Below, piece by piece: positions 51,998 to 61,965 of a stretch of 64,000 nucleotides of DNA. The stretch's first letter is position 1. Every line of letters begins with the position of its first letter. The notes beneath the pieces are model-generated. The model saw nothing but the letters and a program-made list of their open reading frames with translations, was not told the origin of the DNA and made no database searches. Source of the DNA: Schumannella sp. 10F1B-5-1 (GTDB lineage Bacteria > Actinomycetota > Actinomycetes > Actinomycetales > Microbacteriaceae); contig NZ_VHQH01000039.1 of assembly GCF_006517535.1 (NCBI RefSeq), positions 492,798 through 556,797 of the forward strand. The letters are read 5' to 3'. The position numbers were made by a program, and so were the translations under genes.

Positions 51998-53709
51998 CAG
52001 GACTCCTTGCCCGAATCGGCGCTGCCGGATCCGCTCTTGGCCGAGGTGAGCTCGGCGGCCTTGCGTTCGGCGATCGTCTGTCGCCGCTGCGCCTCACGGC
52101 TCGCCCCGGAGCGGCGCTCCTCGGTCGAGACGCGGAACTGCGCGCGGCCGCGGTACACGGCGCCGAGAGCGTTCGGATCGAGGCCCGACAGCGGGTGCCC
52201 GCTCGAGAAGAAGCGCGTCTTGGCGAGCAGCTGCAGCACCGGGTGGGTGAACAGCAGCACGACCAGCACGTCGATGATCGTGGTGATGCCCAGGGTGAGC
52301 GCGAAGCCCTTCACGTTGCCGACCGCGAGGATGTAGAGCACGATCGCCGACAGCAGGTTGACGCCCTTGGCGGCCGCGATGGTGCGCAGAGCGCGCCCCC
52401 AGCCCGCTTCGACGGCGCCCACCAGACCTCGCCCGTCGCGCAGCTCGTCGCGGATGCGTTCGAAGTACACGATGAACGAGTCGGCTGTCAGACCGATCGA
52501 GATGATCAGACCCGCGACGCCGGCCAGCGAGAGCCGGTAGCCGGAGTGGTAGGAGGCGATCTGGATGACCCCGTAGGTGATCGCCGCCGTCACGACGAGC
52601 GAGGCGATCGTCACGAAGCCGAGCAGTCGGTATTGGAACAGCGAGTAGATCACGACCAGGATCAGGCCGATCAGGCCGGCGATGAGTCCGCTCTGCAGCT
52701 GGCTAGAGCCGAGGGTCGCCGAGACAGTGTCGCGGCTCTGCACCTGGAAGCTCACGGGCAGCGAGCCGTACTTGAGCTGGTCGGCCAGCGCCTGCGCCGT
52801 CTCCTGCGTGAAGTTGCCGGTGATCTGCGGCTGGTCGGTGACGCCCTGCACGACCGGGTCGGTGATGACCACGCCGTCGAGCACGGCGCCGAACTGGTTG
52901 CGCGGGCTCTCGAGGCTGATGAGGCGGTTGCCCATCTTCTTGATCGCGTCGCCACCGGTTCCGTTGAAGCGGATGCTCACGGCCCAGGTGTTGGTGCTGA
53001 CGCCCTGCGATCCCTGCACCGTGCCGGCGCTGGCATCCGTGATGTCGGAGCCGTTGACCTCGACCGGGCCGAGGAGGTACTTCGTGGTGCCGTCGTCCTT
53101 GCAGGTCACGAGCGGCTGGTCGGGATCGGCGACGTTGGCGCCGGAGTCCTCGACGTCGGAGCACTGGAAGTCGTCGTACTGCTTCTGCAGCGCCGGGGTG
53201 ACCCAGTTCGTGTCGCTCGCGTTCGAGGGCTTGACGCTCGGCGTCGACGACAGGCTCGCGTCGTCGCTCGGCGAGGCGGAGGCCGAGGGGTCGTCCGACG
53301 CGGCGGCGGTCGGCGCGCCGGTCAGCAGCACGGGGCGGAACTCGAGCTTCGACGACGACTGGATGCGCTGCAGGGTCGCCTGGTCGGGCGTGCCCGGGAT
53401 CGAGACGACGATGTTCTGGTTGCCCAGGGTCGTGATCTCGGCCTCGGAGACACCGGAGGCGTCGACGCGCTGGCGGATGATCGACACCGCCTGCTGCAGC
53501 TGCTCGGCCGTGGCCTCCTTATCGCCCGGGACGACGGGCGAGAGGATGATCTCGGTTCCGCCGTCGAGGTCGATCGCGAGTTTGGGGGTCCAGCCCCACT
53601 TCCACGCGAGCACGCCGGCGGTCTGGAATCCCGCCAGCACCACCAGGATCAGGATCAGCCAGGTCAGGGCTCGCCACGCCTTGCGCGTGGGCGTCGTTCT
53701 CGTCGCCAC
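51997..53709 (-). CDS. secD: Protein translocase subunit SecD
   Basis: 570 residues: a first helix at ~13-32, a long extracellular P1 region (~40-340) with a low-complexity Ser/Ala/Asp stretch near 135-165, then five helices with AGVAGLIISIGLTADSFIVYFERIRDEL. LAIDLDGGTEI is the family N-terminal motif. Cytoplasmic tail ~500-570 is Arg/Ser rich. GTG start. Transcribed yajC, secD, secF, rel. Confidence 0.97.
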   Translation of the reverse strand: MATRTTPTRKAWRALTWLILILVVLAGFQTAGVLAWKWGWTPKLAIDLDGGTEIILSPVVPGDKEATAEQLQQAVSIIRQRVDASGVSEAEITTLGNQNIVVSIPGTPDQATLQRIQSSSKLEFRPVLLTGAPTAAASDDPSASASPSDDASLSSTPSVKPSNASDTNWVTPALQKQYDDFQCSDVEDSGANVADPDQPLVTCKDDGTTKYLLGPVEVNGSDITDASAGTVQGSQGVSTNTWAVSIRFNGTGGDAIKKMGNRLISLESPRNQFGAVLDGVVITDPVVQGVTDQPQITGNFTQETAQALADQLKYGSLPVSFQVQSRDTVSATLGSSQLQSGLIAGLIGLILVVIYSLFQYRLLGFVTIASLVVTAAITYGVIQIASYHSGYRLSLAGVAGLIISIGLTADSFIVYFERIRDELRDGRGLVGAVEAGWGRALRTIAAAKGVNLLSAIVLYILAVGNVKGFALTLGITTIIDVLVVLLFTHPVLQLLAKTRFFSSGHPLSGLDPNALGAVYRGRAQFRVSTEERRSGASREAQRRQTIAERKAAELTSAKSGSGSADSGKES

Positions 53710-53808
53710 GAAGGGTTCCGCTCTCCATCCGGAGCCGACGGCGACTGCGCCCCCGACCCCCTCGTCGTCACCCGTCAGATCGCGGGCGACGATTTCCCAG
53801 GGTAGTGC

Positions 53809-54183
53809 TTACTCGGCGTCCTTCTTGTCCGACGCGGTGCGCTCGCCGAACTCGGCCTTCTCGCTGATCGGCTCGACGCTCGACTCGTTGAGGCTGGGCT
53901 CCTCGGCCTCGGCCACCTCGGGCTCGACGACCTTCAGCAGGGTCTGCTTGTGGATGCGCAGGGTCTGGCCGGGCGCGGTCTCGATGACGGCCTCGTTCTT
54001 GTCGTCGTCGACCGAGATCAGCGTGCCGTAGATGCCGGTGGAGGTCATGATCTCGACACCGGGGACCATCTTGTCCTTGAGCTCGGCCTGCTCCTTCTGG
54101 CGCTTCTTGCTGTTGCGCCAGCTCAGGAAGATGAAGACGACGAGGACGGCGCCGAGGGCGACGTAGAGCAGGGTCTGGTCCAT
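53809..54183 (-). CDS. yajC: Preprotein translocase subunit YajC
   Basis: 124 residues. One N-terminal helix (MDQTLLYVALGAVLVVFIFLSW), then MVPGVEIMTSTGIYGTLISVDDDKNEAVIETAPG, the YajC core, and an acidic Glu-rich tail. Start at 54183 is supported by GGAAGG and homology; an in-frame ATG 15 codons earlier is not. Confidence 0.95.
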   Translation of the reverse strand: MDQTLLYVALGAVLVVFIFLSWRNSKKRQKEQAELKDKMVPGVEIMTSTGIYGTLISVDDDKNEAVIETAPGQTLRIHKQTLLKVVEPEVAEAEEPSLNESSVEPISEKAEFGERTASDKKDAE

Positions 54184-54252
54184 GGGGTGGTGTGGCCTTC
54201 CGGGGGTTTCGGCGGACTCGCCGATCAAGAGGAGCCGCGACGCGGCGGGCCG

Positions 54253-54258
54253 ACCCTA
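54253..54258 (-). promoter_or_regulatory. Candidate -10 box of yajC-secD-secF
   Basis: TAGGGT on the minus strand, about 70 bases before the yajC ATG, in the 103-base gap after ruvB. No clear -35. Confidence 0.45.
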
Positions 54259-54286
54259 GCCGTGGGGCCTGGGCGGCACCCGAAGA

Positions 54287-55369
54287 TCATACGCCATCGT
54301 CGAAGAGCGCCCCCGTGTCGGGGCGGCGCACACCGAGGTGCTGCCAGGCGGTGCGGGTGGCCACGCGGCCGCGCGGCGTTCGGGTCACCATGCCGATCCG
54401 CACGAGGAAGGGCTCGACGACCGACTCGATCGTGTCGGCCTCCTCGCCGACGGCCGCCGCGAGGGTCGTCAGCCCCACCGGCCCGCCGTCGAAGCGGCTG
54501 ACGATCGCGTCGAGCACGGCCCGGTCGAGGCGGTCGAGGCCGTGCGCGTCGACGTCGTAGAGCTCGAGCGCGGCCTGCACGGCGCGGGTGTCGGGCTCGA
54601 TCGCGTGCACGAGCGCGTAGTCGCGCACCCGGCGCAGCAGGCGGTTCGCGATGCGGGGCGTGCCGCGGCTGCGCGAGGCGATCTCGGCGAGAGCCGACGA
54701 GGGGATGTCGAGCCCGAGCTTGCCGGCCGCGCGACGCAGCACCTCCTCGAGCTCCCCGTCGTCGTAGAACTCGAGGTGCGCGGTGAACCCGAAGCGGTCG
54801 CGCAGCGGGTTCGGCAGCAGGCCGCTGCGCGTCGTGGCGCCGACGAGCGTGAACGGCGCGAGGTCGAGCGGGATGCTGGTCGCGCCGGCGCCCTTGCCGA
54901 CCATGATGTCGATGCGGAAGTCCTCCATCGCGAGGTACAGCATCTCCTCGGCGCTGCGGGCCATGCGGTGGATCTCGTCGATGAACAGCACCTCGCCGGG
55001 CACGAGGCTCGACAGCAGCGCGGCGAGGTCGCCGGCGTGCTGGATGGCGGGTCCGCTCGACATGCGCAGCGGCCGGTCGCCCTCGTGGGCGACGATCATC
55101 GCGAGCGTCGTCTTGCCGAGCCCGGGCGGGCCGGCGAGCAGGATGTGGTCGGGCGTGCGCTGCTGCAGGGTCGCGGCGCGCAGCAGCAGCTCGAGCTGGC
55201 CGCGCACCTTGCTCTGGCCGACGAACTCGGCGAGCGTGCGCGGACGCAGCGCGCCCTCGAAGGCCAGCTCGGCCTCCGACTCGGGCTGCGGGCGCACGAC
55301 GGGGTCGTCTCCCCCGGCGCGGGCCACCGCATCCGGAGCGAGCTCGTGGTCGGGCTCGAACGCGGTCAT
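54287..55369 (-). CDS. ruvB: Holliday junction branch migration ATPase RuvB
   Basis: 360 residues. Walker [10 protein letters not shown] (80-88), Walker [10 protein letters not shown], sensor 1 GATTRSGLL, arginine finger [20 protein letters not shown], and a winged-helix DNA-binding end ([22 protein letters not shown]). N-terminal 35 residues are acidic. GAGGGG upstream of the ATG. Third gene of ruvC-ruvA-ruvB; 31-base gap to ruvA. Confidence 0.98.
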   Translation of the reverse strand: MTAFEPDHELAPDAVARAGGDDPVVRPQPESEAELAFEGALRPRTLAEFVGQSKVRGQLELLLRAATLQQRTPDHILLAGPPGLGKTTLAMIVAHEGDRPLRMSSGPAIQHAGDLAALLSSLVPGEVLFIDEIHRMARSAEEMLYLAMEDFRIDIMVGKGAGATSIPLDLAPFTLVGATTRSGLLPNPLRDRFGFTAHLEFYDDGELEEVLRRAAGKLGLDIPSSALAEIASRSRGTPRIANRLLRRVRDYALVHAIEPDTRAVQAALELYDVDAHGLDRLDRAVLDAIVSRFDGGPVGLTTLAAAVGEEADTIESVVEPFLVRIGMVTRTPRGRVATRTAWQHLGVRRPDTGALFDDGV

Positions 55370-55400
55370 CGCCGCCGTCCCCTCATCGCTGCGGTCGCGG

Positions 55401-56009
55401 TCATCGCTGCGGGCCCAGTCGCGAGAGAGCGAGGCGCAGCACGGTCGGCACCGACCCGCGGGTCGCGTCGTCGACCTCGGCGAGCACCTCGTCGACGGCC
55501 TGCGCGGCGGGCTTCTCGGCCCAGCCCAGCCCGACGAGGGCCGCGAGCACGCTGTCGGCCGTGCCGCGCGGAGCCGCGGTCGTGGCTCCCCCGGCTGCGG
55601 CGGGTGCGACGGGCACGAGCTTGCCGGCCAGGCTGACGGTGATCAGCTTCGCCGTCTTCGGGCCGATGCCCGAGACCTTCCGGAAGGCGGCGTCGTCCTC
55701 GGCGCCGATCGCGCGCGCCACCTCGTCGGGGCTGAGCGCGGCGAGCACGCCGAGCGCCGACTTCGGGCCGACGCCGGTGACGCCGCGCAGCAGATCGAAG
55801 ACCGTGAGCTCTTCGCGGGTGGCGAAGCCGAACAGGCTGAGGTCATCGTCGCGCACGATCAGCGCGGTGTGCAGCAGCGCCTCGTGACCGACGCGCAGCG
55901 TGAGCGCGTGCTGCGGCGTGACCTGCACGGCCATGCCGACGCCGCCGACCTCGACGACGGCCAGGGTTCCGGCCGCGCTGAGCACGGGTCCGCGCACGGA
56001 GGCGATCAT
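55401..56009 (-). CDS. ruvA: Holliday junction DNA helicase RuvA
   Basis: 202 residues in three domains: OB fold ([12 protein letters not shown] to ~65), tandem helix-hairpin-helix ([20 protein letters not shown] and [15 protein letters not shown], ~72-130), and a C-terminal RuvB-contact domain (~150-202) after an Ala/Gly linker. ATG overlaps the ruvC stop by 4 bases. Confidence 0.97.
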   Translation of the reverse strand: MIASVRGPVLSAAGTLAVVEVGGVGMAVQVTPQHALTLRVGHEALLHTALIVRDDDLSLFGFATREELTVFDLLRGVTGVGPKSALGVLAALSPDEVARAIGAEDDAAFRKVSGIGPKTAKLITVSLAGKLVPVAPAAAGGATTAAPRGTADSVLAALVGLGWAEKPAAQAVDEVLAEVDDATRGSVPTVLRLALSRLGPQR

Positions 56010-56656
56010 CGGGAGGCCTTTCGGGTCGGGGCGGCGAGACGGGGGTCGACGCGGGCTGTCCGCTTCTCGGCGTCACGCCAGGCGCGCTGCGCCGGGGTCA
56101 GTCCATCGCCCGCCGCCGACATCGCGGCAGAACCGGCGGACCCGATGGCTCCACCGACATCGGCTCGGGGCGCCGGCATGGCCGCCTGGCCGCTCCACGC
56201 ATGGCAGAGGGCGAGCGCGAGGGCGTCGGCGGCATCCGCGGGCTTCGGGATCTCGTCGAGACGCAGCACCCGCGCGACCATCGTTCCGACCTGGGCCTTC
56301 TCGGCCGCGCCATAGCCGGTCACGGCGGCCTTGACCTCGCTCGGGGTGTGCAGGCCCACGCGCAGGTCGCGCTCGGCGGCGAGGGCGAGCACGACGCCGC
56401 TCGCCTGCGCGACGCCCATCACGGTGCTCAGGTTGTGCTGCGCGAAGACGCGCTCGAGCGCGACCGCGTCGGGCCGGTGCTGGTCGAGCGCGGCGCGCAC
56501 CCCGACGGCGATGGCGTGGATGCGCTGCTCGAGCCGCGCATCCGGGCTCGTGCGGATCACGCCGACGTGCACGAGCGTCGCCCGGCGATCCGGCGCGACG
56601 TCGACGATGCCGACACCGCAGCGGGTCAGACCGGGGTCGATTCCGAGCACGCGCAT
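56006..56656 (-). CDS. ruvC: Crossover junction endodeoxyribonuclease RuvC
   Basis: Resolves Holliday junctions. 216 residues, longer than the usual ~175 because of a disordered end after ~160. Acidic active site: Asp7 in [15 protein letters not shown], Glu in [10 protein letters not shown], and two Asp in [14 protein letters not shown]. Transcription unit leader gene; a TAGCGT box ends 7 bases before the ATG, so it is probably leaderless. Confidence 0.97.
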   Translation of the reverse strand: MRVLGIDPGLTRCGVGIVDVAPDRRATLVHVGVIRTSPDARLEQRIHAIAVGVRAALDQHRPDAVALERVFAQHNLSTVMGVAQASGVVLALAAERDLRVGLHTPSEVKAAVTGYGAAEKAQVGTMVARVLRLDEIPKPADAADALALALCHAWSGQAAMPAPRADVGGAIGSAGSAAMSAAGDGLTPAQRAWRDAEKRTARVDPRLAAPTRKASR

Positions 56657-56669
56657 GCAGGCGACGCTA
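56657..56669 (-). promoter_or_regulatory. Candidate leaderless promoter of ruvCAB
   Basis: Minus-strand TAGCGT (56664-56669), 7 bases, then the ruvC ATG. No -35 match and no SOS box (GAAC-type LexA site) seen nearby. Confidence 0.45.
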
Positions 56670-56729
56670 CGGCATCCGGTCGTACAGATGTTCGAGACTC
56701 ACCGCGCGCGACAGCGCGAGATGGGCGAC

Positions 56730-57497
56730 TCAGTCGTCGGAGTCGGTGTCGAGCTCGGCCTGCACGTCGGCGTTCACCTGGATGTTCGTGTAGACGTTCT
56801 GCACGTCGTCGCTGTCTTCGAGCGCGTCGATCAGGCGGAACACCTTGCGGGCCGTGTCGGCGTCGGCCTCGACCTGCAGGTTCGGCACGAACTCGGCGTC
56901 GGCCGAGTCGTAGTCGATGCCGGCGCCCTGCAGCGCGGTGCGCGCGGCGACCAGATCCGACGGGTCGGTCAGGATCTCGAAGCCGCCGCCCTGGTCGACG
57001 ACCTCCTCGGCGCCGGCGTCGAGCACGGCCTCGAGGATCGCGTCCTCGGTGACGCCATCGGCCTTCGTGATCGAGATGACGCCCTTGCGGCTGAAGTTGT
57101 AGGCCACGCTGCCCGGGTCGGCGAGGGTGCCGCCGTTGCGCGAGAACGCGGTGCGCACCTCGGCCGCGGCCCGGTTCTTGTTGTCGGTGAGGCACTCGAC
57201 GTAGAAGGCGACGCCATTGGCGCCGTAGCCCTCGTACATGATCGTCGTGTAGTCGATCGTCTCGCCGGTGAGGCCGGCCCCGCGCTTGATGGCGCGGTCG
57301 ATGTTGTCGTTCGGGACCGAGGTCTTCTTGGCCTTCTGCACGGCGTCGACGAGGGTCGGGTTGCCGGAGAGGTCGGCGCCGCCGATCTTCGCGGCCACCT
57401 CGATGTTCTTGATGAGCTTGGCGAACGACTTCGCCCGGCGCTGGTCGATGACGGCCTTCTTGTGCTTGGTCGTCGCCCACTTGGAATGCCCGCTCAC
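56730..57497 (-). CDS. YebC/PmpR-family DNA-binding/translation factor
   Basis: 255 residues, TACO1/YebC family. N-terminus [33 protein letters not shown], then [32 protein letters not shown] and an acidic end. The family includes transcription regulators and proteins that help ribosomes through proline stretches. GTG start with AAGGAG 6 bases upstream. Next to ruvC, as in most actinobacteria. Confidence 0.96.
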   Translation of the reverse strand: MSGHSKWATTKHKKAVIDQRRAKSFAKLIKNIEVAAKIGGADLSGNPTLVDAVQKAKKTSVPNDNIDRAIKRGAGLTGETIDYTTIMYEGYGANGVAFYVECLTDNKNRAAAEVRTAFSRNGGTLADPGSVAYNFSRKGVISITKADGVTEDAILEAVLDAGAEEVVDQGGGFEILTDPSDLVAARTALQGAGIDYDSADAEFVPNLQVEADADTARKVFRLIDALEDSDDVQNVYTNIQVNADVQAELDTDSDD

Positions 57498-57522
57498 GGT
57501 GCTCCTTCGTCGATGAGATGAA

Positions 57523-57544
57523 CCCGGCCATCTTACCGGCCGGG
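57523..57544. promoter_or_regulatory. Dyad around the candidate yebC -10 box
   Basis: Perfect 7-bp inverted repeat CCCGGCC (57523-57529) and GGCCGGG (57538-57544) with 8 bases between. On the minus strand the TAAGAT box (57530-57535) lies inside the loop, 33 bases before the yebC-family start. The place, in a divergent gap, fits an operator better than a terminator. Confidence 0.4.
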
Positions 57545-57570
57545 CGCGGGGCGAGATCCCGCCGCCCGCC

Positions 57571-57582
57571 TAGGCTGGTCGC
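57571..57582 (+). promoter_or_regulatory. Candidate leaderless promoter of the lipoprotein gene
   Basis: TAGGCT (57571-57576), 6 bases, then GTG at 57583. No ribosome binding site. Same geometry as at rpe and rarA, here on the plus strand. Confidence 0.45.
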
Positions 57583-58173
57583 GTGAGCGCTTCTCGGGTC
57601 CGTCGTCTGCCGTCCCGTCGAGCGCTCCGCACCTCCAGACTCGGACTCACCGCGCGCGGATCCCTCGTGGTCGGCGCGACGACCGCGGCGGTGCTCGCCC
57701 TGCTGACCGGATGCTCCTCCGATCCGGCCGCGGTCGACTACGGCTCGGCGCAGACGGTCTCGGTCGCCGACGAGCGCACGAAGACGGATGCCCGCCTCGA
57801 GGTCACGGTGACCGGCGTCGACGTCGCGCCCGAGGGCGCCCTCGACGGCGTCGACCTCGACCAGGAGGAGCGCGCGCTGACGCCGTACTTCGTGCAGTAC
57901 CGCGCGAAGGTCTCCGACGGCGACTACGGCGCCGACTTCCAGACGCCGTTCTACGACGAATGGACCGGCCGGGATGCGGGCGGCGACGCCCTCGCCCCGC
58001 TCAGCGTCTTCGGGTCGCTCAAGTCGTGCCCGGCGTTCGGCGCCGACGAGGCGAAGGGCCTCGCGGCGGGCGACGAGGTGTCGGCCTGCCAGATCCTGCT
58101 CGGAGAGAAGGGCGGCGTGAGCGAGCTCACCTTGCTCGGGCATTGGCGCTGGCATCCCGCGAAGAAGGACTGA
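57583..58173 (+). CDS. Putative lipoprotein
   Basis: 196 residues. A basic start (RRLPSRRALRTSRLGL), a hydrophobic stretch (~27-41) and lipobox LLTGC with lipidation at Cys44, so Lgt in this window would modify it. The mature part (DARLEVTVTGVDVAPEGA, YFVQYRAKVSDGDYG, VSACQILLG) looks like an immunoglobulin-like beta domain as in DUF4352-type lipoproteins. Two later cysteines (SLKSCPAF, SACQI) may form a disulfide. Function unknown. It faces the two-component system tail to tail. Confidence 0.82.
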   Translation: MSASRVRRLPSRRALRTSRLGLTARGSLVVGATTAAVLALLTGCSSDPAAVDYGSAQTVSVADERTKTDARLEVTVTGVDVAPEGALDGVDLDQEERALTPYFVQYRAKVSDGDYGADFQTPFYDEWTGRDAGGDALAPLSVFGSLKSCPAFGADEAKGLAAGDEVSACQILLGEKGGVSELTLLGHWRWHPAKKD

Positions 58174-58203
58174 GCGCGGGGCGCGCATCCCGAGCGGTGC
58201 GCT

Positions 58204-58860
58204 CTACCCGACCAGCCCGTGCTCCCAGGCGAAGGCGACGACCTGCACCCGCGAGCGCAGCCCGAGCTTGGCGAGGATGCTGCCGACGTGCGTCTTGACC
58301 GTCGTCTCCTCGACGAAGGCGTCGGCCGCGATCTCGGCGTTGCTGAGCCCCTTGGCCGCGAGCAGGAAGATCTCCTTCTCGCGCGGCGACAGTGCCGCGA
58401 TCAGGTCGGGGCGGGCCTCGCGCACCGGCTGCGAGAAGCGGGCGAGCAGGTCGAAGGTCGCGGCCGGCGCGATCACGGCCTGGCCGGCGTGCACGGTGCG
58501 GATCGCGGCGAGCAGGAACTCGGGATGCGCATCCTTCGTGACGAAGCCGCTCGCGCCCGCGCGGATCGCCCGGGCCACGGCCTCGTCGCGCCGGAAGGTC
58601 GTCACCACGATGACCCGCGGTGCGGCGCCACCCGGCGGCACCGGCGCGGTGAGCAGCCGCTCGGTCGCGCTGAGCCCGTCGAGGCCGGGCATGCGGATGT
58701 CCATGAGCACGACATCCGGACGGCTCGCCTCCGCGGCCGCGACCGCCTCCTCCCCTGTCGCGGCGCTCGCCACGAGCTCGAGATCGGGCTGCGACTCGAG
58801 CAGCATGGCGATGCCGTCGCGGAACAGCTCCTGGTCGTCGACGACGAGGACCCGGATCAC
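58204..58860 (-). CDS. LuxR-family (NarL-type) response regulator
   Basis: 218 residues. Receiver domain with phosphoacceptor Asp54 in VVLMDIRMPG, acidic pair DD8-9, Thr in VVTTF and Lys in FVTKDA. C-terminal LuxR helix-turn-helix ~150-215 (ALSPREKEIFLLAAKGLSNAEIAADAFVEETTVKTHVGSILAKLGLRSR; shown here only as its position and start). GTG start overlaps the kinase stop by 4 bases. Target genes unknown. Confidence 0.95.
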   Translation of the reverse strand: MIRVLVVDDQELFRDGIAMLLESQPDLELVASAATGEEAVAAAEASRPDVVLMDIRMPGLDGLSATERLLTAPVPPGGAAPRVIVVTTFRRDEAVARAIRAGASGFVTKDAHPEFLLAAIRTVHAGQAVIAPAATFDLLARFSQPVREARPDLIAALSPREKEIFLLAAKGLSNAEIAADAFVEETTVKTHVGSILAKLGLRSRVQVVAFAWEHGLVG

Positions 58861-60092
58861 GCGGCGACGCCTCGGGCGTGCGGCAGCGGCGCGGTCGGCG
58901 CCGCGACCTCCGCGGTGCGGAACGGCACGAACCCGGTGACGCGGTGGTCGCCGCCGTCGTCGACGCCGGCCGCGAGCCAGCCGCCCGCGAGCCGCGCGCG
59001 CTCGATCATGCCCGGGATGCCGCGCCCGCTGCCGCCCGACTCCTCGGTGCTGCGCTCCCCCGTCCCGCTCGAGACGAGCTGGATGGACAGGCCGGGACCG
59101 CGCCAGTCGAGGACCAGATGCACCGAGGATCTTCGGCCCCGATGCCGCAGCGCGTTGGTCAGACCCTCCTGCACGATCCGGTAGACGGCCGCCTGCTGGG
59201 CCGGGCCGAGCTGCTGCGGCTCGCCCGCGATGACGGCATTCAGCTCCAGCCCGGCGTCGCGCATCCCGTCGAGCAGCGCATCGAGCTCGGCGAGTGTGGG
59301 CTGGGGCGGCTCGACGCCGTCGACGATGCCGTCGATCATGCCGCGCACGTCGACCAGGGCCGTGCGGGCCGAGGCCGCGATCGCCTCGAGCGCGCCCGCC
59401 ATGGCCGCCGGACGGGTCTTCTCCAGGAAGCGGGCGCCATCGGCCTGGGCGACGATCACCGCCAGCGAGTGCGCCACTACGTCGTGCATCTCCTGGGCGA
59501 TGCGCTCGCGCTCCCCTGCGAGGCCGAGCTCCGCCTGCTGCGCCTCGACCTTGTCGACGAGCTCGGCCGTCTCACGCCATGCACGCCGCTCGCCCCATCC
59601 CGCTAGCTCGCCAAGAGCTATAGCTATCGCGATCGCGATCGTTCCGCCGACGGCAAGCTGACTCCAGTCGACCCCCGAAGCCTGCGAACTTCCGGTCCAC
59701 GTCTCCCAGTTGCCCCACCGGCCGCCGACAACCATCAGACCCGCCGCCCACGACGTCAGTGCCACACCCGTGACGACGCTGACGACACGAGGACGCAGCA
59801 GGCGGTTGCCCCACCAGATGAGACCGATCGTAAATGCGATCCCGAGGTAGGCCGGCCACGTCGTCGACCGGAAGGGTTCAACCAGTCCGAGTGAAGTCGC
59901 GACCAGGGACAGCGCGAGAACGACGAGTGCTGCTATCCACGAAACTCGGGCAAGAGCCATGGCGAGCGCCATCAGACCAAACATCACGAAGGGCGTCGGC
60001 TGACGGCCTGCCTCGGCCATGACCCACAGCGCGAGGTAGACGAGCGCCACGAGAGGTGCGGGCACCTGGCGGACAACACGAAGCAGCTTCAT
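58857..60092 (-). CDS. NarL-type sensor histidine kinase
   Basis: 411 residues. Six hydrophobic segments in the first 165 residues (e.g. 13-28, 37-49, 52-70, 80-94, 103-123, 147-164) with short loops and no large outside domain. HisKA_3 follows: phosphoacceptor His203 in ERERIAQEMHDVVAHSL. ATPase domain: QEGLTNALRHR and GRGIPGMIERA. The membrane part is less GC-rich than its surroundings and holds an AIAIAIAL run. TAGCGT ends 7 bases before the ATG, so probably leaderless; a GTG three codons earlier overlaps that box. Confidence 0.92.
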   Translation of the reverse strand: MKLLRVVRQVPAPLVALVYLALWVMAEAGRQPTPFVMFGLMALAMALARVSWIAALVVLALSLVATSLGLVEPFRSTTWPAYLGIAFTIGLIWWGNRLLRPRVVSVVTGVALTSWAAGLMVVGGRWGNWETWTGSSQASGVDWSQLAVGGTIAIAIAIALGELAGWGERRAWRETAELVDKVEAQQAELGLAGERERIAQEMHDVVAHSLAVIVAQADGARFLEKTRPAAMAGALEAIAASARTALVDVRGMIDGIVDGVEPPQPTLAELDALLDGMRDAGLELNAVIAGEPQQLGPAQQAAVYRIVQEGLTNALRHRGRRSSVHLVLDWRGPGLSIQLVSSGTGERSTEESGGSGRGIPGMIERARLAGGWLAAGVDDGGDHRVTGFVPFRTAEVAAPTAPLPHARGVAA

Positions 60093-60105
60093 GCCGCTCA
60101 CGCTA
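60093..60105 (-). promoter_or_regulatory. Candidate leaderless promoter of the two-component system
   Basis: Minus-strand TAGCGT (60100-60105), 7 bases, then the kinase ATG. No -35 match. Confidence 0.45.
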
Positions 60106-60146
60106 GGTCGTGCCGACGCGCCACGGGAGCAGGTCGCCGCGGAAAT

Positions 60147-60163
60147 CCTCCGAAAGTCGGAGG
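60147..60163 (-). terminator. Hairpin after pdxT
   Basis: CCTCCGA (60147-60153) and TCGGAGG (60157-60163) with a 3-base loop, 52 bases after the pdxT stop on the minus strand. Followed by a short ATTTCC. It would separate pdxST from the histidine kinase. Confidence 0.45.
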
Positions 60164-60214
60164 GGCGCGCATCCACAGGCCGCGGCGAAGTGCGACGGGC
60201 GGCGGCCGCACGGC

Positions 60215-60830
60215 TCAGGCGGCCGCGCGCACCCGCTCGAGGAAGCGCGCGTGGAAGCGCAGTTCGCCGTCGACCTCGGGATGGAACGCCGTGCCGAGCA
60301 GCGGGCCCTGCTCGACGGCGACGATGCGTCCGTCGGGCAGCGCGGCGAGCACGTCGACGCCGGCGCCGGCTTCCACGACCGCGGGGGCGCGGATGAACGT
60401 GGCCGGCACGGGCGGGGCGCCGAGCGCGGGCACGTCGAGCGCCGTCTCGAACGACTCGTTCTGTCCGCCGAAGGCGTTGCGGCGCACGGTGACGTCGAGT
60501 CCGCCGAGGGTCTGCTGGCCGGCGATGCCGTCGACGAGGCGATCGGCGAGCAGGATGAGCCCGGCGCAGGTGCCGTAGACCGGCAGGCCGTCGGCGATGC
60601 GGGCCCGCAGCGGGTCGCGCAGCTCGAAGCGGCGCAGCAGCTTGTCGATGACGCTCGACTCGCCGCCGGGGAGCACGAGGCCCGACACGGCATCGAGCTC
60701 GCTCGTGCGGCGCACCGGCACCGCGCGGGCGCCCAGCGCCCTCAGCGCGGCGACGTGCTCGCGCACGTCACCCTGCAGGGCGAGCACGCCGACCGTGAGG
60801 CCGGCGCCGACCGTCAGCCGCGCGCCCGAC

Positions 60831-60841
<11 letters not shown>
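60215..60841 (-). CDS. pdxT: Pyridoxal 5'-phosphate synthase glutaminase subunit
   Basis: Supplies ammonia to PdxS. 208 residues. Triad Cys92 in YGTCAGLI, His187 and Glu189 in [20 protein letters not shown] binds glutamine. GTG start lies inside the end of pdxS (11-base overlap), the only upstream start that keeps the [13 protein letters not shown] beta strand intact. Confidence 0.97.
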
Positions 60842-61766
<925 letters not shown>

Positions 61767-61780
61767 GATCCGGAACGGTA
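61767..61780 (-). promoter_or_regulatory. Candidate leaderless promoter of pdxST
   Basis: Minus-strand TACCGT (61775-61780), 8 bases, then the pdxS GTG. It faces the pdxY promoter region across a 199-base divergent gap. No MocR/PdxR gene nearby. Confidence 0.4.
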
Positions 61781-61965
61781 GGCGCGGCGCGGCACCGCCC
61801 GCGCGGGCCAGGGCGGATCGACTGGACCGGGGTTCGGGCCACCGGACGCGAATCGGCCTGCCGATCGGGCCGATCGCGATCAAGTGGACCGCTTGCGTCG
61901 CGCCCGCGGCCGTGGGCCGCCGCCGCGCGCCGCGCGGTCGGCCCCGCAGTGGCAGGATCGGCCAG

